In this document: positions 25,871 through 34,561 of the stretch, in pieces | Position numbering within the stretch: the stretch's first letter is position 1 | Layout: every line of letters begins with the position of its first letter | Source: Terriglobia bacterium | Lineage (GTDB): Bacteria; Acidobacteriota; Terriglobia; Bryobacterales; UBA6623 | Direction of reading: 5' to 3' | NCBI GenBank assembly: GCA_009838515.1 | Contig: VXRL01000009.1 | Coordinates: 1-45,532 of the forward strand | DNA: 45,532 bases | Position numbers and translations under genes: made by a program | Notes under the pieces: generated by a model | What the model saw: only the letters and a program-made list of their open reading frames with translations | The model's database searches: none | What the model was told of the DNA's origin: nothing

Positions 25871-26629
25871 ATGTTCACTTGGGTCTGTTCGAAATGCGGT
25901 GCCAGCGTCGATGTAGCTGAAGTCACATGCCCGCACTGCGAGCCGCAGCCTTCCACGCGGCACAGCACCGTGCCGCCGGCGGACGAAACACAGCCTGTGC
26001 AAGCGCCCCCGGCTCGCCCCGTACCACCGCCGGCCCCCGATCCGGCGGCAGCTGTCGCTGCCGAGCCGACCCAGACGCCCGAACCGGCTCAGACTCCTGA
26101 ACCGACTCAGACTCCTGCCGTGCAGGCGGAGAGTCGGCCGCGCGGAGCCTTCGAGCTCCAGCCTAAGCACTTGCTCGTGTTTGGCGCAGCGGTGGCGCTG
26201 GCCATCTGCGTCGCGGTCGTGGTGTCCGCCGGACCCCGCGGCTTGTTCTCGGTGCTCCGCTTGGAAGATCCGGCCGAAATGGCCGTGTCCCCGGTCGAAA
26301 CGTTCGCGATCGGCGTGCGTGGACCGATCGAAGTCTCCGGCATTCGGCCGTACTACGACGACGACTTCCAGACGCACGTGCGGGCTTTCGTAGCCAATCA
26401 TTCCAGGGACGCGCAGTCGGTGGCGGTCCAAGTGCTCCTCCGAGTGCGCGAGGCCAGTTCGCAAGCTCCGCCGCTGGCGACGTTCGAAGTGGTGATCAGC
26501 GACCCCTTGCCGCCTCACGGCGGAAAAGAGGTTGACGTGAGGCTTGCCGCCATGGGCAGCCTGCAGAGCCTGCCGCCATGGGACGAGATCCGGGTCGACA
26601 TCGAGGGACTGGCGGCATCGGGCGGCTAG
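25871..26629 (+). CDS. Zinc-ribbon, single-pass membrane protein of unknown function
   Basis: This 252-residue protein starts with a zinc ribbon (MFTWVCSKCG ... CPHC, residues 1-23). A Pro/Thr/Gln/Ala-rich linker follows, containing three tandem TPEPxQ repeats encoded by 18-bp DNA repeats at 26063-26116. Next are a transmembrane helix (about 100-118, LLVFGAAVALAICVAVVV) and a C-terminal beta-rich domain (about 145-245) with FVANHSRDAQSVAVQVLLRV, which looks like an immunoglobulin-like fold. It diverges from gatB. An ATG at 25871 is preferred because the cysteines follow directly. No function can be assigned. Confidence 0.65.
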   Translation: MFTWVCSKCGASVDVAEVTCPHCEPQPSTRHSTVPPADETQPVQAPPARPVPPPAPDPAAAVAAEPTQTPEPAQTPEPTQTPAVQAESRPRGAFELQPKHLLVFGAAVALAICVAVVVSAGPRGLFSVLRLEDPAEMAVSPVETFAIGVRGPIEVSGIRPYYDDDFQTHVRAFVANHSRDAQSVAVQVLLRVREASSQAPPLATFEVVISDPLPPHGGKEVDVRLAAMGSLQSLPPWDEIRVDIEGLAASGG

Positions 26630-26726
26630 GCCAGCGCACTGCTGCCGATTGCAGCACCGCCAGTTTGGATACGCTAGAGGACTTGATTGGCTCGGAGCCT
26701 TGCTGCCTTGAGCCTAGGAGGAATTC

Positions 26727-28862
26727 ATGTCGAACTTAGTCCGTTTGAGTGTCGACGGCGGCGTCGGCGTCATCACGGTCGACAACCCCCCCGTCAACGC
26801 CCTCAGCCCTGGAGTCCCGGAAGGCATCCTTGCCGGTGTAGGGCAGTTCGGTGACGACGACAGCGTCGATGCAATCGTGCTGATCGGCGGCGGGCGGACG
26901 TTCATCGCCGGGGCGGACATCAAGGAGTTCGGCAAGATCACGTCTGGGCAGAAGCGGAGCGGGCCGGGCCTGACCAGTGTCATCGAGCGCCTTGAGAACT
27001 CCCCCAAGCCGACCGTGGCGGCGATCCACGGCACCGCCTTTGGCGGCGGCCTTGAGACGGCCCAGGGGTGCCACTACCGCGTGGCATTGGCCTCGGCCCA
27101 GGTCGGGCAGCCGGAAGTCAAGCTGGGCATCATCCCCGGTGCTCACGGCACACAGCGGCTGCCGCGCTTGGCCGGTGTGGAGAAGGCCGTGGAAATGTGC
27201 GCGCTTGGCGATCCGATCTCGGCCGCCGACGCCTCCGACCACGGCATCGTCGACCGGGTGATCCAAGGCAGCGGCTATGAGGAACTGCTGGCTGGCGCGA
27301 TCGAGTTTGCCGCGGAGATCGCCGCGGGCGGGGGCCCGCACCCCAAGGCGAGCGAGCGCGACGAACGCTTGGGCACTCCGGAAGCCGCGGCGGCTATCTG
27401 CGATGCTGCCAGGTCCAAGGTGCGCAGGATCCGGAGGGGTCAAATGGCTCCGCTGAAGGCCATCGATGCGGTGCAGTGCGCGGTGACCCTGCCGTTTGCC
27501 GAAGGCATCAGGCGCGAAGCCAAGATCTTTCGGGACTGCCTGTTCTCAACGCAATCGAAAGCCCTCATCCATGCGTTCTTCTCCGAGAGGCAAGTGCGCA
27601 AGATTCCCGACGTGCCCAAGCAGACGCCGACACGCCCGATCGGGTCCGCGGCCGTGCTCGGCGCCGGGACCATGGGCGGCGGCATCGCGATGTCCTACGC
27701 CAACGCTGGAATTCCCGTGCGCATCAAAGAGGTCACCCAAGAGGCCCTCGAAAAGGGCATGGCGACGATCCGCAAGAACTACGAGCGCTCTGTCAAGCGC
27801 GGGCGCTTCACGCCCGAGTTCGCCGAACAGCGCCTGGCTCTGATCACGGCCCAGACCGGCTGGGAGGGTTTCGAAGAGGCCGACATCATCGTGGAGGCCG
27901 TCTTCGAGAACATGGCTCTAAAGAAGGAGGTTTTCCGGCAGATCGATGGCGTTGCGCGCGGGGGTGCCGTGCTCGCCACCAACACGTCCACCCTGAGCGT
28001 GGACGAGATCGCTTCGGTGACCTCGCGTCCGCAGGACGTTATCGGGCACCACTTCTTCAGTCCGGCCAATGTCATGCGGTTGCTGGAAATCGTGCGCGGC
28101 CGGGAGACTGCCAAGGATGTCGTCGCCACTTCGATGGCCTTGGCACGCACATTGAGGAAGGTCGGCGTGCTCGTTGGCAACTGCCACGGCTTCGTGGGCA
28201 ACCGCATGTTCCATCCGTACCGGCGCGAAGCCCAGTTCCTCGCCGAGGAAGGGGCTAGGCCATCGCGCATCGACAGCGTCATGTACGAGTTCGGGGCCGC
28301 CATGGGCCCGATGGCGGTGGGAGATCTTGCCGGTTTAGATGTCGGCATGCGGGTGCGCAAGGAAGCGCCGCATCTATACCCACCCGGCATCCGGCGGCCC
28401 CTGGCCGAGGACGCACTTTGTGAACTCGGGCGCTACGGCCAAAAGACTGGCGCGGGCTGGTACCGCTATGGTGCCGATCGCAGCCGGAGCGAGGATGCCG
28501 AGGTCGATGCCCTGCTGCAGCGCATCGCCGCCGAGGAGGGTATTGAACAGCGCGACGTCGACGATGACGAGATCCGAGACCGCCTCGTCTACGCCTTGGT
28601 CAATGAAGCTGCCCGCATCCTCGAGGAAGGCTATGCACTGCGTTCTTCGGACATCGACATCATCTACTTGTACGGCTACGGTTTTCCGCCGCAGCGAGGC
28701 GGTCCGATGTTCTACGCCGACACGGTGGGCTTGGCCGCTGTCTTGGAGCGCGTGAAGGAGTTTCACGCAGCTCACGGTCACTGGTGGCGGCCGGCGCCGC
28801 TGCTGGAAGAACTGGCAGGGCAGGGAGGCACCTTCGCCGCGTGGGACCGGGCGCGCACCTAG
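26727..28862 (+). CDS. Bifunctional enoyl-CoA hydratase / 3-hydroxyacyl-CoA dehydrogenase (FadJ/FadB-type)
   Basis: This 711-residue beta-oxidation enzyme hydrates trans-2-enoyl-CoA and then oxidises the L-3-hydroxyacyl-CoA with NAD. The crotonase part shows the oxyanion-hole GRTFIAGADIKEF (about 54-66) and GTAFGGGLETAQGCH with one catalytic Glu, and PEVKLGIIPGAHGTQRL with the other. The dehydrogenase part has the Rossmann motif VLGAGTMGGGIAMSYANAG from about 309, the catalytic-site HHFFSPANVMRLLEIV and a C-terminal half ending near residue 700. AGGAGG precedes the ATG at 26727. No thiolase or acyl-CoA dehydrogenase is adjacent. A hairpin follows the stop. Confidence 0.95.
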   Translation: MSNLVRLSVDGGVGVITVDNPPVNALSPGVPEGILAGVGQFGDDDSVDAIVLIGGGRTFIAGADIKEFGKITSGQKRSGPGLTSVIERLENSPKPTVAAIHGTAFGGGLETAQGCHYRVALASAQVGQPEVKLGIIPGAHGTQRLPRLAGVEKAVEMCALGDPISAADASDHGIVDRVIQGSGYEELLAGAIEFAAEIAAGGGPHPKASERDERLGTPEAAAAICDAARSKVRRIRRGQMAPLKAIDAVQCAVTLPFAEGIRREAKIFRDCLFSTQSKALIHAFFSERQVRKIPDVPKQTPTRPIGSAAVLGAGTMGGGIAMSYANAGIPVRIKEVTQEALEKGMATIRKNYERSVKRGRFTPEFAEQRLALITAQTGWEGFEEADIIVEAVFENMALKKEVFRQIDGVARGGAVLATNTSTLSVDEIASVTSRPQDVIGHHFFSPANVMRLLEIVRGRETAKDVVATSMALARTLRKVGVLVGNCHGFVGNRMFHPYRREAQFLAEEGARPSRIDSVMYEFGAAMGPMAVGDLAGLDVGMRVRKEAPHLYPPGIRRPLAEDALCELGRYGQKTGAGWYRYGADRSRSEDAEVDALLQRIAAEEGIEQRDVDDDEIRDRLVYALVNEAARILEEGYALRSSDIDIIYLYGYGFPPQRGGPMFYADTVGLAAVLERVKEFHAAHGHWWRPAPLLEELAGQGGTFAAWDRART

Positions 28863-28872
28863 CTGTCCGGCC

Positions 28873-28894
28873 CGCAGCCGTTTTTCCGGCTGCG
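28873..28894 (+). terminator. Hairpin after the beta-oxidation gene
   Basis: CGCAGCCG (28873-28880) and CGGCTGCG (28887-28894) pair over eight bases around a T-rich six-base loop, eleven bases past the stop. It fits the end of the rightward transcript. No T-run follows the stem. Confidence 0.55.
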
Positions 28895-28942
28895 CCGCCA
28901 GCGTTTCGGCGGACGGATCCGGCACCGGCCGCTGGATCCTGT

Positions 28943-29014
28943 TCAGGCGGTCACCACCAGATCGTCGACTACCGTCCAGACCCCCTCGGTCACGGTACGG
29001 ATCGCACGATCTGC
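28943..29014 (-). pseudogene. C-terminal relic of a BON-domain gene under the vapC stop
   Basis: A leftward frame reads ADRAIRTVTEGVWTVVDDLV then VTA and TGA at 28945-28943. It aligns without gaps to the last 23 residues of the intact BON gene at 29937-30215 (GVKKVVNNLVVSA), keeping the GV and VV(N/D)(N/D)LVV pattern. The 15 bases GATCCTGTTCAGGCG around both stops are identical (28935-28949 and 29929-29943). The rest of the copy is missing, replaced by vapC, whose stop lies 25 bases inside the relic in another frame. Confidence 0.65.
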
Positions 29015-29448
29015 AGTGGCCGGCCGCTTGGAGTCCGAAAGAAGGCGAATCCCCGACGATCCAAGGTCAGGATTTCGAATACGGAGATCTGCTCTGCCAG
29101 CAGCAGTAGAGTGGCGTCAGCGTAGTCCATCTGAGAATCCCAGTACCGCTCCATCAGCGCGACTGTTTGGCTGATCTCCCCGAGGTTCGACCAACCATGG
29201 ACGATGGTCTTGGTGGAGCGCAGGAACTCGGCGAAGAGCACAGGCCCTCCGCGGCGGGGAGCGACGAAGTGCATTACCTCGGAGATAACGGCTGTTGTCG
29301 TGTGGAGCTGGCCGCGAAAGTCGGACAATTCACGGGTGACCCACTGATGCTCGGGGTCCGTCCCGTCCAGGAACGCTACAGCCGGTCCCGTATCGAGCAG
29401 CAGCGACCTTAGCTTCGCCAATTCCGCTCCCGCAGCTCGCGATGCCAA
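28990..29448 (-). CDS. VapC-like PIN-domain ribonuclease toxin
   Basis: This PIN-domain protein probably cleaves RNA and is held inactive by the antitoxin just upstream. Acidic residues of the metal site are visible: LLLDTGPAVAFLDGTD near the N-terminus, AVISEVMHFV, MDYADATLLLLAEQ and LDRRGF. The start is uncertain. TTG at 29448 gives 152 residues but overlaps the antitoxin by 40 bases. TTG at 29421, just downstream of GGGAGCGG, gives 143 residues with a 13-base overlap and is more likely. No ATG or GTG is suitable. A weak TTG start and overlap with the antitoxin fit low, coupled toxin synthesis. Confidence 0.85.
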   Translation of the reverse strand: MASRAAGAELAKLRSLLLDTGPAVAFLDGTDPEHQWVTRELSDFRGQLHTTTAVISEVMHFVAPRRGGPVLFAEFLRSTKTIVHGWSNLGEISQTVALMERYWDSQMDYADATLLLLAEQISVFEILTLDRRGFAFFRTPSGRPLQIVRSVP

Positions 29449-29639
29449 TCATCGTGCCACTCTGCCGGTGCAAGCTTGCCAGCAACGTGAGCCGCTCGGT
29501 CGCCTATCGAGCGCTCCGAAACGGCGTCCTCTAAGGTGTCGCGAACAAATTCAGACAGAGTTTTCCCGAGGCTGGCTGCGTGCGCCTCGAGTGCCTCGCG
29601 TAACTCGGCACTGGCGCGGACAGTTATGGTGGCACCCAT
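29409..29639 (-). CDS. Ribbon-helix-helix antitoxin of the VapBC module
   Basis: This 76-residue protein opens with a ribbon-helix-helix DNA-binding domain: GATITVRASAELREALEAHA, then a turn at SLGKTLSEFVRDTLEDAV. The acidic and Trp-rich C-terminal half (EWHDDWHRELRERNW) would wrap around the toxin. The gene precedes and overlaps the PIN toxin, the standard order. Three direct 8-base repeats begin at the base next to the ATG (29640-29669), giving an autoregulatory operator. AGG-type ribosome sites are lacking because those repeats occupy the leader. Translation could therefore be leaderless. Confidence 0.85.
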   Translation of the reverse strand: MGATITVRASAELREALEAHAASLGKTLSEFVRDTLEDAVSERSIGDRAAHVAGKLAPAEWHDDWHRELRERNWRS

Positions 29640-29669
29640 GTATTACAAGCGTACTACAGATGTATTGCA
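29640..29669 (-). promoter_or_regulatory. vapBC operator, three direct repeats at 11-base spacing
   Basis: On the plus strand GTATTACA (29640), GTACTACA (29651) and GTATTGCA (29662) recur with exactly 11 bases between starts, about one helical turn. The consensus is GTAxTxCA. Ribbon-helix-helix repressors bind such phased repeats cooperatively. The first repeat abuts the antitoxin ATG, so the promoter overlaps or lies just upstream. Confidence 0.7.
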
Positions 29670-29829
29670 TGCGGACCCTGCAAGCTGACTGAGCATCCGA
29701 GGGTCTGCCGCTCTTCAATTTCCGCGTTGCCGTCCTGATGCGGGCCCCTTGCCATCGCATGCGTCGACCAGCAGGGTGTTGTGACGGGTCGAGGCACTGA
29801 TCGAAGCACTGTCAGAGAATGCGGATTCC

Positions 29830-29853
29830 CAAGGGACTCAGACTGGTCCCTTG
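29830..29853 (-). terminator. Hairpin downstream of the BON gene
   Basis: CAAGGGAC (29830-29837) and GTCCCTTG (29846-29853) pair over eight bases with an eight-base loop, 84 bases past the BON stop in the direction of transcription. It has no T-run. It may end the era/BON transcript or shield vapBC from read-through. Confidence 0.4.
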
Positions 29854-29936
29854 ATCGATACCGCTCTTATCCGACCGGTTCCCGGCCACAGCCGAAGCCA
29901 TCGCGGACGGGTCCGATGCCGTCGGCCAGATCCTGT

Positions 29937-30215
29937 TCAGGCGCTCACGACGAGGTTGTTGACAACCTTCTTGACGCCCTTGATCGAAGCAACCTTGGTG
30001 GCGCGGCGTTTGGCGGCGTCCGACCGGATCACGCCATCGATAGTGACGACCCCATCGGTGACGTCCACGACCAAGTCCCGGATCCTGAGCGCCGGGTGAT
30101 TGTTCAGCTTCCTGTGCACACGGTCATAGAGCAGGTCGTCGTCCACCGCCTGCGCGGATACGGCGGTCGCTGCCAGTGGCACGATCCAGACTAGGCTGCG
30201 CCTCGTAAACCTCAC
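29937..30215 (-). CDS. Periplasmic single BON-domain protein
   Basis: This 92-residue protein has a signal peptide (about 1-22, RRSLVWIVPLAATAVSAQA) followed by one BON domain: LLYDRVHRKLNNHPALRIRD, then VVDVTDGVVTIDGVIRSDA, then VASIKGVKKVVNNLVV. Single-BON proteins of this size are related to OsmY and thought to bind phospholipid surfaces in the periplasm. The gene follows era by 13 bases and is probably co-transcribed with it. Its C-terminus is echoed by the relic at 28943-29014, so it once had a neighbour copy. Confidence 0.8.
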   Translation of the reverse strand: MRFTRRSLVWIVPLAATAVSAQAVDDDLLYDRVHRKLNNHPALRIRDLVVDVTDGVVTIDGVIRSDAAKRRATKVASIKGVKKVVNNLVVSA

Positions 30216-30228
30216 GACCTAGGCTTTC

Positions 30229-31143
30229 CTAACCTTGTCCCAGGATGCGGCGGAAATCAAGGTCTTGCACGAATCCATCGTTGTTTCGCCAGTTCTTGCG
30301 GACCTTTACGAACACTTCCAAGCGCACGCTACGGTCGAAGCAGGCCTCGAGCGACTGTCGCGCTTTGCTGGCGAGTTCCTTCATTTTCTCACCATTCTTG
30401 CCCAGCAGGATAGCCTTTTGTCCTTGCCGCTCGACGACCGCCGTGGCGAAGATGCGCAGCTTGCGCGGCGTCTCTTCCCAACGCTCGATTTGCACCGCGA
30501 CCGAGTGGGGCAGCTCGTCGTGCGTCTCGCGCAGAATCCGCTCCCGGATCAATTCCGCCGCAAGGAATTTCTGCGGCTGGTCGGTCAGGTACCCCTCCGG
30601 ATAGAACCGCGGGGACTCCGGCAGCCTCTCGAACAACGCCGTGAGCACTCGGTCTAGGTTGATGCGCTTGGTAGCTGAGGTCGGTATGAATTCTTCGAAA
30701 TCGTGAAGTTGGCGGCAGCGGTCGAGGAACGGTAGCAGGTCTTGCATGCGGTCCAGCTTGTCCACCTTGTTAGCCAGTAGCAGCAGTGGCGCGCCGAGCC
30801 GCTTGGCAACGGCTAGCGCCCTCTCATCGGATGGATTGATGCCCATGCTGGCGTCCACCATCAGCAGGGCCGCGTGACAGCCCTGCGTGGCGCGGCCGAC
30901 TTCGCGCATCATGCGCTTGCCGAGTTGCTTCGATGGCTCATGGATCCCGGGGCTGTCCACGAAGACGATCTGCCCGCGCGCCTCGCTCAGCACACCTTGG
31001 ATGGCGTCCCGTGTCGTCTGGGCGCGCCGGCTGGTAATCGCGACTTTGCTGCCCACCAAGGCATTGAGCAAGGTGGACTTGCCGACGTTGGGCTTGCCAA
31101 GAATCGTGACAAACCCTGCCTTGGTCATGCTTGGCTCCGACAT
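30229..31143 (-). CDS. era: GTPase Era
   Basis: This 304-residue protein has a full set of GTPase motifs: G1 GKPNVGKST (16-24), G2 in the TTRD segment, G3 DSPG, G4 NKVD and G5 SATK. A C-terminal KH domain contains GKNG within VVERQGQKAILLGKNGEKMK. Era binds the 3' end of 16S rRNA and acts in 30S assembly. The length and layout match E. coli Era (301). The start MSEPSMTKAGFV is an ATG at 31143, 65 bases after ybeY. PhoH-YbeY-Era order supports a ribosome-maturation operon. Confidence 0.97.
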   Translation of the reverse strand: MSEPSMTKAGFVTILGKPNVGKSTLLNALVGSKVAITSRRAQTTRDAIQGVLSEARGQIVFVDSPGIHEPSKQLGKRMMREVGRATQGCHAALLMVDASMGINPSDERALAVAKRLGAPLLLLANKVDKLDRMQDLLPFLDRCRQLHDFEEFIPTSATKRINLDRVLTALFERLPESPRFYPEGYLTDQPQKFLAAELIRERILRETHDELPHSVAVQIERWEETPRKLRIFATAVVERQGQKAILLGKNGEKMKELASKARQSLEACFDRSVRLEVFVKVRKNWRNNDGFVQDLDFRRILGQG

Positions 31144-31208
31144 AGGCTACTGGCCGGTTCGAGCGGGAATCCGCGTCCGCGCTGCTGCTTGGATCGGACC
31201 CCTCGGGA

Positions 31209-31694
31209 TCAATTGCTCTCCCGCTCGATCAATCCTGCGGGCAGCCCGTACTTGCAACGCAGCACAGTCTCGAATTCTCGCATTTCGCCGCCATCGATCT
31301 CGTGGTCGAATCCCAACAGGTGCAGCAGGCCGTGAAGCACCAGAATCTTGATCTCGTCCGATACGGAGTGGTCGTGCTGCTTCGCCTGCCGGGCCGCCCT
31401 CCCGGCGGAAATGAGCAAATCCCCGATGTATCCGTCCAGGCGAGTATAGGGCATGCCATCCCCGGTCGGGAATGACAGCACGTCGGTGGCGCGGGCCACA
31501 TCTCGGTACCTTCGATTAGCGTCCCGCACCGCGCGGTCGTTGGAGATGACAACGCCGAAGTCCCACTCACTCGCCAAGTCCTTCCACGCGAGCGAGATGA
31601 AGCCTCGCACGCTGTCCTCGTCGAACTGTATCTTCCGCTGGCGGTTCTCGTAGCTCCAGCCTTCGACGTCCGGCTGATCGTCAGTCTTGATCAT
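31209..31694 (-). CDS. ybeY: Endoribonuclease YbeY, 16S rRNA maturation
   Basis: This 161-residue metalloenzyme carries the zinc site [11 protein letters not shown] (H-x3-H-x5-H) and the preceding [12 protein letters not shown] and YIGDLLIS motifs of UPF0054. The ATG at 31694 starts [13 protein letters not shown]. The frame stays open upstream inside phoH but lacks similarity. The start overlaps the phoH coding end by 14 bases, so translation is coupled. YbeY and Era are known to act together in 16S 3'-end maturation, in keeping with the gene order here. Confidence 0.95.
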   Translation of the reverse strand: MIKTDDQPDVEGWSYENRQRKIQFDEDSVRGFISLAWKDLASEWDFGVVISNDRAVRDANRRYRDVARATDVLSFPTGDGMPYTRLDGYIGDLLISAGRAARQAKQHDHSVSDEIKILVLHGLLHLLGFDHEIDGGEMREFETVLRCKYGLPAGLIERESN

Positions 31695-32694
31695 GGCCAG
31701 GCGCGTACTCCGCGGCTTGCTCCGGCGCGGCAGCCGCCGAGCGCCATCGCCTGGAGCCATAGCGGTCGTAGGCGCGGATGATGCGCTGGACTAGGCCGTG
31801 GCGCACCACATCCTGCTCGTCGAAGTGGACGAACCTGACGCCCTTCACATCTGCCAGCACGTCGATCGCCTCGATCAGCCCGCTGCGCTTGCCGGGGGGC
31901 AGGTCGATCTGGGTGATGTCGCCCGTGATGACGGCCTTGGAGCCGAAGCCCAGCCGAGTGATGAACATCTTCATCTGCTCGGCGGTGGCGTTCTGGGCCT
32001 CGTCCAAGATGATGAAGCTCTCGTTCAGCGAGCGACCGCGCATGAACGCCAGCGGCGCCACTTCGATGATGCCGCTGGCGAGGTTACGCTCGACCCTCTC
32101 GGCCTCGAGCAGGTCGTGCAGAGCGTCGTACAGCGGGCGCAGGTAGGGGTCCACCTTCTGTTGCAGCGTGCCGGGCAGAAAGCCCAGCTTCTCGCCAGCC
32201 TCCACCGCAGGGCGGGCGAGGACGATCCGGCGCACGTCTTTGGCCAGTAGCGCGGAGATCGCGTAAGCCACTGCCAGATAGGTCTTTCCGGTGCCGGCAG
32301 GACCGATGCCGAAGACCATGTCCGAGTGATCCATCGCCTCGAAGTAGCGCAGTTGGTTTAGGCTGCGCGGCGTGACGGACTTGCGCCCGCACAGCCTCCG
32401 ACGACTGTTTCGCACCAGCCCCTTGAAGCTGATATCGGGATCTGCGGTAGCGACGCGCAGGAACGAGCGCATGTCGCCGTTGCTGAAGCGGTGTCCCTCG
32501 CCCAGCAGAGTCAGATAGTCCGCGATAATGTCGTCCGCTCGGCGGACCTGCTGTTCGTCGCCTTCGATCTCGAGGCTCCCCGCGGAGATGTGGGCCGACA
32601 CGCCCAGCGAGCTCTCCAGCAAGCGGAGGTTCTCGTCCCGCGTACCGCACAGGGTCTGGATGCCTTGGCTGACTACGATCGATGCCTTGCTCAA
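31681..32694 (-). CDS. PhoH-family ATPase
   Basis: This PhoH/PhoL-type P-loop ATPase of about 337 residues, a putative RNA helicase or nucleotidase, is usually linked to ybeY. Walker A is [15 protein letters not shown], and Walker B is [30 protein letters not shown] and [12 protein letters not shown] are further PhoH signatures. The N-terminus begins near [20 protein letters not shown], a usual opening. No ATG or GTG lies before it in frame. TTG at 32694 is the nearest common alternative. An ATC at 32700 is better spaced from a GGAG, so the true start is open. The promoter-like element at 32760-32777 fits a leader of about 65-70 bases. Confidence 0.92.
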   Translation of the reverse strand: MSKASIVVSQGIQTLCGTRDENLRLLESSLGVSAHISAGSLEIEGDEQQVRRADDIIADYLTLLGEGHRFSNGDMRSFLRVATADPDISFKGLVRNSRRRLCGRKSVTPRSLNQLRYFEAMDHSDMVFGIGPAGTGKTYLAVAYAISALLAKDVRRIVLARPAVEAGEKLGFLPGTLQQKVDPYLRPLYDALHDLLEAERVERNLASGIIEVAPLAFMRGRSLNESFIILDEAQNATAEQMKMFITRLGFGSKAVITGDITQIDLPPGKRSGLIEAIDVLADVKGVRFVHFDEQDVVRHGLVQRIIRAYDRYGSRRWRSAAAAPEQAAEYAPGHDQD

Positions 32695-32759
32695 TGGGAT
32701 GCTGGCGGGCTCCGCAGAGATTTCGAGATTCCGCTGGTGGTGTGGGATGGCGAGTGCGT

Positions 32760-32777
32760 GCCCGAATCGGATTATAT
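32760..32777 (-). promoter_or_regulatory. phoH-ybeY-era promoter, same 18-bp element as gatB
   Basis: Read leftward: a -35-like TTGTCG (32798-32793, four of six bases matching TTGACA), a 16-base spacer, TATAAT (32776-32771), then the palindrome CCGATTCGG and GC. The last 18 bases are identical to 25755-25772. A sigma-70-type promoter with a small operator or start-site palindrome is likely. Confidence 0.65.
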
Positions 32778-33039
32778 AATGAACCGGCCCGCCGACAAGG
32801 GGCGGTCCGCGAAGCTGCCCCCGGGTGTTTGCCCGCACTCTCGGGGATTCGCCGCTCGACCGCGAGCCGCCGGCCTTCCTCGCCAAAACCCGCTTCGATC
32901 GGCCGGGGCCCCGCCCGACGACCGTGCGCGGCAATGCGCGCCTGGGACAACAGAAGGCGCTATGCTCTCTAGGGCCGCGTCTTCGCATTCCCGTGCGTCG
33001 AGCGACGGCAGCGCATTTATAAGGAGGTAGAGAGCAGCA
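32778..33039. other. Divergent intergenic region between the phoH promoter and the ammonium transporter
   Basis: It contains the phoH -35 element at its left end and the amt ribosome site (AAGGAGG near 33021) at its right end. Several open frames cross it but have no start site or homology. A TATGCT at 32961-32966 could be an amt -10, without a good -35. No NtrC-type repeat was recognised. Confidence 0.45.
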
Positions 33040-34434
<1,395 letters not shown>

Positions 34435-34561
34435 TCGGCCACCGTCTTGCAGGGAGGGGGCGCGACCGGGTTCCGCCCTCCGTTGGCTCGCTCAAGGTGC
34501 GGCTGGCGGGAGTTCGGCCCAAGCTGCTGAGGGCGCGGAACCGGCCGTGCCTCCGAGCCGA

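Noticed and set aside
29640..29669. Interpreting the three 8-base repeats as a CRISPR-like or att site
   Set aside because: The units are only 8 bases with 3-base spacers and abut an antitoxin start. A repressor operator explains them better.
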